A DNA stretch of 12,331 nt. Source: an uncultured Elusimicrobia bacterium. GTDB taxonomy: Bacteria; RUG730. A model generated the notes under the pieces. That model was given only the letters and a program-made list of their open reading frames with translations, did not search any database and had not been told where the DNA came from. Both the position numbers and the translations under genes were made by a program. Every line of letters begins with the position of its first letter. Position 1 is the first letter of the stretch. Of the stretch, positions 8,475-12,331 are shown one piece after another. The stretch is from the NCBI GenBank assembly GCA_900321865.1, contig ONXP01000007.1:1-12331 (forward strand), written 5' to 3'.

Positions 8475-9350
8475 ATGACATTTGTATTAAAATTATTAGA
8501 TATAATTTTAGTCTCTTTGTTATTTTATTATATATATATTTTTTTTAGACATGATAGAGCTTGGCAGATACTTCGTGGAATACTTCTATGTATGATAATA
8601 ACGATTTTGGCTGCTTTTTTAAAACTAGAAGTTTTGGAATGGATTTTAAAAAATCTTTGGACGGTTTCTATCTTAGCTTTAATCATTCTTTTCCAGCCAG
8701 AAATTAGAGCAATTTTTGCAGAAGTGGGAAAAAATAGATTCTTTTTTGTAACAGATCTTAAAAAAAATATTTTAGACATTTTGTTAGATTCTATTCAAAT
8801 TCTTTCCAAAACTAGAACTGGAGCTTTGATAGTTTTAGAAAAAAATGATAACTTAAAATCTTTTATAGATACTGGAATAAAATTAAATTCTATTATTTCC
8901 AAAGAGTTAATTTTGACAATTTTTAAAAATGGAACAGAGCTTCACGATGGAGCAATTATTATATTAAAAAATAATAAAATAGCATCTGCTTCTAGCATTT
9001 TACCTCTCACAAATAAAAATTTTCCTAATACTACTGGCACAAGACATAGAGCAGGTATAGGTATGAGCGAGGCTACTGATGCAATAGTTATAATTGTCTC
9101 AGAAGAAACAGGAAATATTAGCATTGCATATAATGGCAATATTACCTGGGGAGTAGATTTAACTTATTTAAAAAATTTTTTATATTCTCTGACTAACAAT
9201 AATAATGACAATAAAAAAAATTTATTTTTTAAAGAAATAAAAAACTTTTTTTCCTTAAAAAATATAAAAAATAATGTTAATATAAAAATAGTTTGTTTAT
9301 TTTTTGGTTTTATTTTTTGCTTTTATACTAAATATTTTGTTATAAAATGA
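8475..9350 (+). CDS. cdaA: Membrane diadenylate cyclase CdaA (DAC/DisA_N domain) with an extra C-terminal membrane helix
   Basis: CdaA joins two ATP into c-di-AMP, a second messenger for potassium, osmotic and envelope control. The 291-residue protein begins with three membrane helices (about 5-24, 32-50, 60-75), then the family hallmark FQPEIRAIF at 73-81. The DAC domain spans about 95-240 with the catalytic motifs DGA at 158-160 and RHR at 190-192 in GTRHRAG, so it should be active. Unlike the usual CdaA (about 273 residues in Bacillus), the tail from about 250 adds a basic stretch and a hydrophobic helix at about 270-287 (KIVCLFFGFIFCFYTKYF). This resembles the first helix of YbbR/CdaR, the usual partner encoded next door and absent here. 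The ATG touches the rpsT stop with no ribosome site of its own, so translation is probably coupled. The TGA overlaps the next start by four bases (ATGA). Confidence 0.93.
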   Translation: MTFVLKLLDIILVSLLFYYIYIFFRHDRAWQILRGILLCMIITILAAFLKLEVLEWILKNLWTVSILALIILFQPEIRAIFAEVGKNRFFFVTDLKKNILDILLDSIQILSKTRTGALIVLEKNDNLKSFIDTGIKLNSIISKELILTIFKNGTELHDGAIIILKNNKIASASSILPLTNKNFPNTTGTRHRAGIGMSEATDAIVIIVSEETGNISIAYNGNITWGVDLTYLKNFLYSLTNNNNDNKKNLFFKEIKNFFSLKNIKNNVNIKIVCLFFGFIFCFYTKYFVIK

Positions 9351-9691
9351 TGAAAAACATTATTTTTACATTTTTACTTTTAATTAGTTCAAATATTTTT
9401 ATGAATTTTGCTTGGTATTCTCATTTAAAAAATTTTAAAAATTCCCCTATGTTGTTTGTTTTGATAATTAGCTGGGGGCTTGCTTTTTTTGAATATTCAC
9501 TCCAAATTCCAGCAAATAGACTAGGGCATACAGTTTTTACTTTACCAGAGTTAAAAATGATACAGGAGTGTATTTCATTATCTGTATTTGTTCCTTTTTC
9601 AATAATTTATATGAAAGAAAAAATATCTTTTAATTACATTATATCCGGCATTTTTATTCTGTTTGCTTTATTTTTTGCTTTAAAAAAATAG
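9347..9691 (+). CDS. DUF486 (DMT-like) small membrane protein
   Basis: The function is unknown. The 114-residue protein consists of four hydrophobic helices (about 3-20, 33-50, 73-90, 94-112) and matches the DUF486/COG3169 family, which resembles half of a drug/metabolite transporter. The conserved stretch is present: SWGLAFFEYSLQIPANRLGH at about 42-61, then LPELKMIQECISLSVFVPFSIIYMKE at about 67-92. Half-size members of this type are expected to work as dimers; no substrate is known to me. Its ATG overlaps the cdaA stop as ATGA (a second ATG follows directly), which points to coupled translation. The place between cdaA and plsY suggests an envelope or ion-related role, but that is guilt by association. 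Confidence 0.9.
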   Translation: MMKNIIFTFLLLISSNIFMNFAWYSHLKNFKNSPMLFVLIISWGLAFFEYSLQIPANRLGHTVFTLPELKMIQECISLSVFVPFSIIYMKEKISFNYIISGIFILFALFFALKK

Positions 9692-9702
9692 AAGAGGCAT
9701 TT

Positions 9703-10296
9703 ATGATATTTTTCAAAATTTTTCTACTATCTATTTTTAGTTATTTAATAGGCTCTATATCTTTTTCTTATATTGTAACAAAATTGTTAACAAAACAAGA
9801 TATTCGAACTATAGGCAGTCATAATTCTGGAGCTACAAATGTTATGAGAACTATAGGAATTGTCCCTGGAATAATCGTTTTACTTTTAGATATTTTAAAA
9901 GGGTTTATAATAATAAAATTCTCGTATATTTTTATAAAAAGTGATATTTTATTATTAATAATAGGCTTGTTTGGAATTTTAGGGCATAGTTATTCTATAT
10001 TTTTAAACTTTAAAGGTGGAAAAAGTGTCGCTATATCTTTTGGAATCTTTTTGGCTGTATTTCCGCTGGCTATGACCATTAGTTTGATAATTTTTTTGGC
10101 ATCTATGGGCTTTTTCGGAATTGTTTCTATCAGCTCAATAATCTCAGCTCTTTGCTTTCCTATAATAATGTATTCTTTGGAATATAGCTTTATTTATATT
10201 ATAATAGCAATCTTTATAGCTATATTTATTGTTTTTAGACATTCATCTAATATAAAAAGATTAATAAAAGGGACAGAGCAAAAAATATTGAGGTAA
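9703..10296 (+). CDS. plsY: Acyl-phosphate:glycerol-3-phosphate acyltransferase PlsY
   Basis: PlsY moves an acyl group from acyl phosphate to sn-glycerol 3-phosphate, giving lysophosphatidate, the first step of phospholipid synthesis in most bacteria. It lies in the inner membrane. The 197-residue, multi-helix protein has all three cytoplasmic motifs: GSHNSGATNVMR at 38-49, GHSYSIFLNFKGGKSVA at 94-110 (GGKS where many have GGKG) and RHSSNIKRLIKGTE at 179-192. The length is typical. AGAGG lies five bases upstream of the ATG, and the gap to the DUF486 gene is 11 bases. gpsA, which makes its substrate, follows four bases later. PlsX is not in the window. Confidence 0.97.
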   Translation: MIFFKIFLLSIFSYLIGSISFSYIVTKLLTKQDIRTIGSHNSGATNVMRTIGIVPGIIVLLLDILKGFIIIKFSYIFIKSDILLLIIGLFGILGHSYSIFLNFKGGKSVAISFGIFLAVFPLAMTISLIIFLASMGFFGIVSISSIISALCFPIIMYSLEYSFIYIIIAIFIAIFIVFRHSSNIKRLIKGTEQKILR

Positions 10297-10300
10297 TTTT

Positions 10301-11332
10301 ATGAATATTACTGGATATAATATCGCTATTTTAGGGTTAGGAAGTTGGGGAATAACTCTTGCTAATCTTTTAGTAGAAAATGGATATTTTGTAAATGTTT
10401 GGGAAAATGATAAATCTAGAGCAGAGAAGTTAATGAAAACAAAAAAATTTGATCTTTTGGATTGGATAAATATTTCAGAAAAAATAGAAATTTCTAATGA
10501 TATGCTAAAAATTATAAAAAATGCAAACATTATAATATTTGCCGTTCCTAGCAATGTTATTAGAAAAGTTGCAGAAATCTTGTATTCCATATCTTTAAAA
10601 AATAATTTATCTTTCAAAAATACTATTTTTGTAAATGTGTCAAAAGGCATAGAAGAAAAAACATATTTTTCTATGACAGATATTATAGCTGATGTTTTAA
10701 AGCTAGATACTTCACAAATTTTTGCATTATCAGGTCCTACTCATGCAGAAGAATTGTCTAAAAAAATTATTACTACATGTACTATAGCTGGGGAAAATAT
10801 AGAAACTTTAAAACTTTTACAAAATATTTTTTCAAATAATTATTTCAGGGTATACACGACTTTAGATTTAGTTGGAGTAGAATTGGGTGGAGCTGCTAAA
10901 AATATTATTGCTATCGCTGCTGGAATTATTGATGGATTAAATTTAGGTGACAACACAAAAGCGGCATTAATAACTAGAGGCTTAGTAGAAATATCTAGAT
11001 TGGGTATTGCTAGGGGAGCTAAAAAAGAGACTTTTTACGGATTGTCTGGGCTAGGTGATTTAATAGTAACATGTTCTAGCAAACATAGCAGAAATAGATA
11101 TTTTGGCGAAAAGTTAGGGAAAGGTGAGAATCCTGATGAAATATTAAAAAATATGAGTATGGTTGTCGAAGGTGTTTTAAATGCAAAATCTATATACAAT
11201 CTATCTAAAAATCATAATCTAGATATGCCTATAATTAATGAAATTTATCATATAATTTATGAAAATAAATCGCCTAAAAAATCAATACAAGATCTAATGA
11301 ATAGAGATTTAAAAGAAGAAATATTAAATTAA
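10301..11332 (+). CDS. gpsA: NAD(P)-dependent glycerol-3-phosphate dehydrogenase
   Basis: GpsA reduces dihydroxyacetone phosphate to sn-glycerol 3-phosphate in the cytoplasm, feeding PlsY encoded just upstream. The 343-residue protein has the N-terminal Rossmann motif GLGSWG at 12-17, AVPSNVIR at 81-88, SKGIEE at 114-119 with the conserved Lys115, SGPTHAEE at 144-151 (often GPSHAEE or GPSFA in others), the catalytic Lys200 in ELGGAAKNIIAIAAGI at 194-209, and SGLGDLIVTCSSKHSRNR at 249-266. The C-terminal helical domain is complete with VVEGV at 288-292. The start has GAGGTAA upstream, overlapping the plsY stop, at four bases' distance between the genes. This tight order shows a working plsY-gpsA pair. 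Confidence 0.98.
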   Translation: MNITGYNIAILGLGSWGITLANLLVENGYFVNVWENDKSRAEKLMKTKKFDLLDWINISEKIEISNDMLKIIKNANIIIFAVPSNVIRKVAEILYSISLKNNLSFKNTIFVNVSKGIEEKTYFSMTDIIADVLKLDTSQIFALSGPTHAEELSKKIITTCTIAGENIETLKLLQNIFSNNYFRVYTTLDLVGVELGGAAKNIIAIAAGIIDGLNLGDNTKAALITRGLVEISRLGIARGAKKETFYGLSGLGDLIVTCSSKHSRNRYFGEKLGKGENPDEILKNMSMVVEGVLNAKSIYNLSKNHNLDMPIINEIYHIIYENKSPKKSIQDLMNRDLKEEILN

Positions 11333-11368
11333 AATTTAAAAAAAAATTTAAAATCAAGTCAAATCAAA

Positions 11369-11626
11369 ATGAATAAAAATGACATAATAAAAGAAATATC
11401 AAAAAAAACATTAAATTTTAATCAAGCTAAAAGTATAGTAGATGAAATTTTTGAAATAATAAAAAAAGAAATTTTTGAAAATTCTAATAAAGTTGTTATT
11501 TCTAATTTTGGGACATTTGAGCCAAAAATTACAAAGCCTAGAATTGCCAGAAACCCTAAAACTAATGAAAAAGTTCCTGTGTCATCTAAAAAAACAATAA
11601 AATTCAAAATATCAAAAAATTTATAA
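11369..11626 (+). CDS. HU/IHF-family DNA-binding protein
   Basis: HU and IHF proteins bend and wrap DNA as dimers in the nucleoid. The 85-residue protein has the helical N-terminal half (NKNDIIKEISKK...AKSIVDEIFEIIKKEI), the hinge ISNFGTFEP at 44-52 and the DNA-binding arm with RNPKTNEKVPV at 61-71. Its Pro63 is the residue that intercalates into DNA in the family. The C-terminus (FKISKNL) is about five residues shorter than most HU proteins, which usually end FKPGKxLK. No Shine-Dalgarno sequence precedes the ATG, in contrast to most of its neighbours, and the 36-base gap after gpsA is made of repeated AAATTTAAAA stretches. It could be read through from gpsA or from its own promoter. I cannot tell HU from IHF subunit type. 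Confidence 0.93.
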   Translation: MNKNDIIKEISKKTLNFNQAKSIVDEIFEIIKKEIFENSNKVVISNFGTFEPKITKPRIARNPKTNEKVPVSSKKTIKFKISKNL

Positions 11627-11789
11627 ATTCCCCCACCAATTTTTATATTAAAAGTTATATTATTTTCCCAACAAATTAAATTTTTTAATAATTTTATTTT
11701 AACATTATAAATATTTTTATTGTGATTTACTTATAAATATAGTTTTTAAAAAATTTTTAATATTTTAGTTTAAAAATCATTTTTTTAGA

Positions 11790-11809
11790 TTGTATATAAT
11801 TTTATACAA
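11790..11809. repeat. Inverted repeat TTGTATA-6-TATACAA
   Basis: Two perfect seven-base arms flank the six-base spacer TAATTT. The left arm runs into TATAAT at 11795-11800, a perfect -10 hexamer on the plus strand, so the palindrome could be an operator over a promoter. No good -35 hexamer is visible at 16-18 bases upstream, and the next gene candidate starts nearly 400 bases away. Both arms contain a G or C, which makes this less trivial than the surrounding A/T palindromes, but chance cannot be excluded. Confidence 0.3.
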
Positions 11810-12135
11810 GATACTAATAAAAAACATTCATAAGCATATAATTTTTTTAAATACAATAATTTTAAAATAATATTAAAAATTAAAAATTAAATTCTTAAAA
11901 TATTAAAAATAAAATAAACATAAAAAAACATTTGATATAAACTAGAAAGTATATAAAAAAAATGTATTATCTAAAATATCTAAAAAAATATTTAGAATAT
12001 TAAAAATAAATATGAATTCAATAGAAATTTTTAGAATTTATTTAAAATAATAATATTATGTGATAATTGAACTTCAAAAAATATTTACAAAAATAAATTA
12101 ATTTTATTAATAATATAAAAAATAGATTTATGTTT

Positions 12136-12141
12136 TATAAT
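12136..12141 (+). promoter_or_regulatory. Candidate -10 element upstream of the right-edge small ORF
   Basis: TATAAT lies 37 bases before the first ATG of the small ORF at 12179, leaving space for a short leader and AGGT at 12167-12170. There is no recognisable -35 hexamer. Chance matches are frequent in such AT-rich DNA. Confidence 0.25.
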
Positions 12142-12178
12142 CATAGATTAAGAGATAAAAATTAATAGGTAGTTATTT

Positions 12179-12319
12179 ATGAAAGATGAAGAGGGAGACA
12201 ATATGAATTTTGAAGAAAAAAAGAATCATTATAAAAGTGAAATAGATAAAATTTGTAGGGAATCCTACAATGGAGAACAAAAACAATTAGCTAAATACAT
12301 CATTGATAATAGCAATTAA
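12179..12319 (+). CDS. Small hypothetical protein, 46 codons
   Basis: I do not recognise this product. The frame runs from ATG at 12179 to TAA at 12317-12319 and encodes a hydrophilic, charged, probably helical peptide (MKDEEGDNMNFEEKK, then KICRESYNGEQKQLAKYIID near 24-43) with one Cys and no membrane segment. There are two possible starts: the first ATG with AGGT eight bases upstream, or Met9 at 12203 with a better GGGAG five bases upstream, which would give 38 residues. Its G+C content is visibly higher than the DNA before it, and a TATAAT lies upstream, both of which favour a real gene. It does not continue in frame past the stop. Confidence 0.45.
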   Translation: MKDEEGDNMNFEEKKNHYKSEIDKICRESYNGEQKQLAKYIIDNSN

Positions 12320-12331
12320 AACAACATTGAA

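Larger units (their letters stand above)
11627..12178. other. Extremely AT-rich intergenic stretch without a convincing gene
   Basis: About 550 bases follow the HU gene with very little G or C. All frames on the plus strand are closed quickly; the only ATG frames are a few of 11-13 codons. The 12-base word AATATTAAAAAT occurs three times exactly (11869-11880, 11899-11910, 11996-12007), and there is a palindrome at 11790-11809. I found no tRNA, no match to the DnaA box TTATNCACA, no CRISPR-like spacing and no strong hairpin-plus-T-run terminator. It may be a decayed gene, a regulatory region, or the AT-rich flank of an accessory segment beginning at the right edge. Confidence 0.6.

Noticed and set aside
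10261-10650. Minus-strand open frame of 129 codons across the plsY-gpsA junction
   Set aside because: It is antisense to the two clear genes, including the GpsA Rossmann motif, and the product shows only composition effects.
11618-11629. Palindrome AATTTATAAATT at the HU stop codon as a terminator
   Set aside because: It has no G or C in the stem and no T run after it; it is the kind of palindrome expected by chance in this composition.
11975-12000. Hairpin-like CTAAA...TTTAG with flanking ATAT
   Set aside because: The pairing is only A/T apart from one C-G pair per arm and has a bulge, so it is too weak to call a structure.
11962-12050. Two tiny ATG frames of 13 and 12 codons (11962-12003 and 12012-12050)
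   Set aside because: They lack ribosome sites, lie in different frames and consist of Tyr/Lys/Leu/Ile codons expected from A/T-only DNA.

Overview
This window comes from a very AT-rich bacterial chromosome, about one quarter G+C by eye. The standard genetic code is in use: rsfS, clpB and cdaA all end in TGA. Most genes have clear Shine-Dalgarno sites, and TTG serves as the start codon of three genes. A secreted beta-barrel-like protein ending in Phe points to a cell with an outer membrane. Together with a membrane diadenylate cyclase (CdaA), a DUF486 protein and strong ribosome binding sites, this would suit an Elusimicrobiota-like or similar low-GC diderm lineage. That assignment is a guess and cannot be settled from this window.

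The layout is two divergent gene blocks that part at about 4497-4630. Leftward on the minus strand are an outer-membrane beta-barrel candidate (2697-4496), then rsfS, argS and mazG, the last three tightly packed with overlapping or nearly touching ends. The left edge (1-86) holds only an ambiguous short signal-peptide-like frame. Rightward on the plus strand are clpB and nfo, then after an 85-base gap a packed row of rpsT, cdaA, a DUF486 membrane protein, plsY, gpsA and an HU/IHF-type gene. Beyond 11626 lies about 550 bases of extremely AT-rich DNA without a convincing gene, then a 46-codon small ORF at the right edge.

The genes are mostly housekeeping. GpsA makes sn-glycerol 3-phosphate and PlsY acylates it, so the neighbouring plsY-gpsA pair forms the entry to phospholipid synthesis. 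ClpB (disaggregation), Nfo (abasic-site repair) and MazG (nucleotide clean-up) are stress and damage functions. RsfS, S20 and ArgRS serve translation. CdaA makes c-di-AMP. Its usual partner CdaR/YbbR is not next to it, but the C-terminus of this CdaA carries an extra membrane helix that resembles the first helix of YbbR proteins. That is the most interesting point here. I see no CRISPR array, insertion sequence, tRNA, rRNA or obvious defence system, and no clearly new system.
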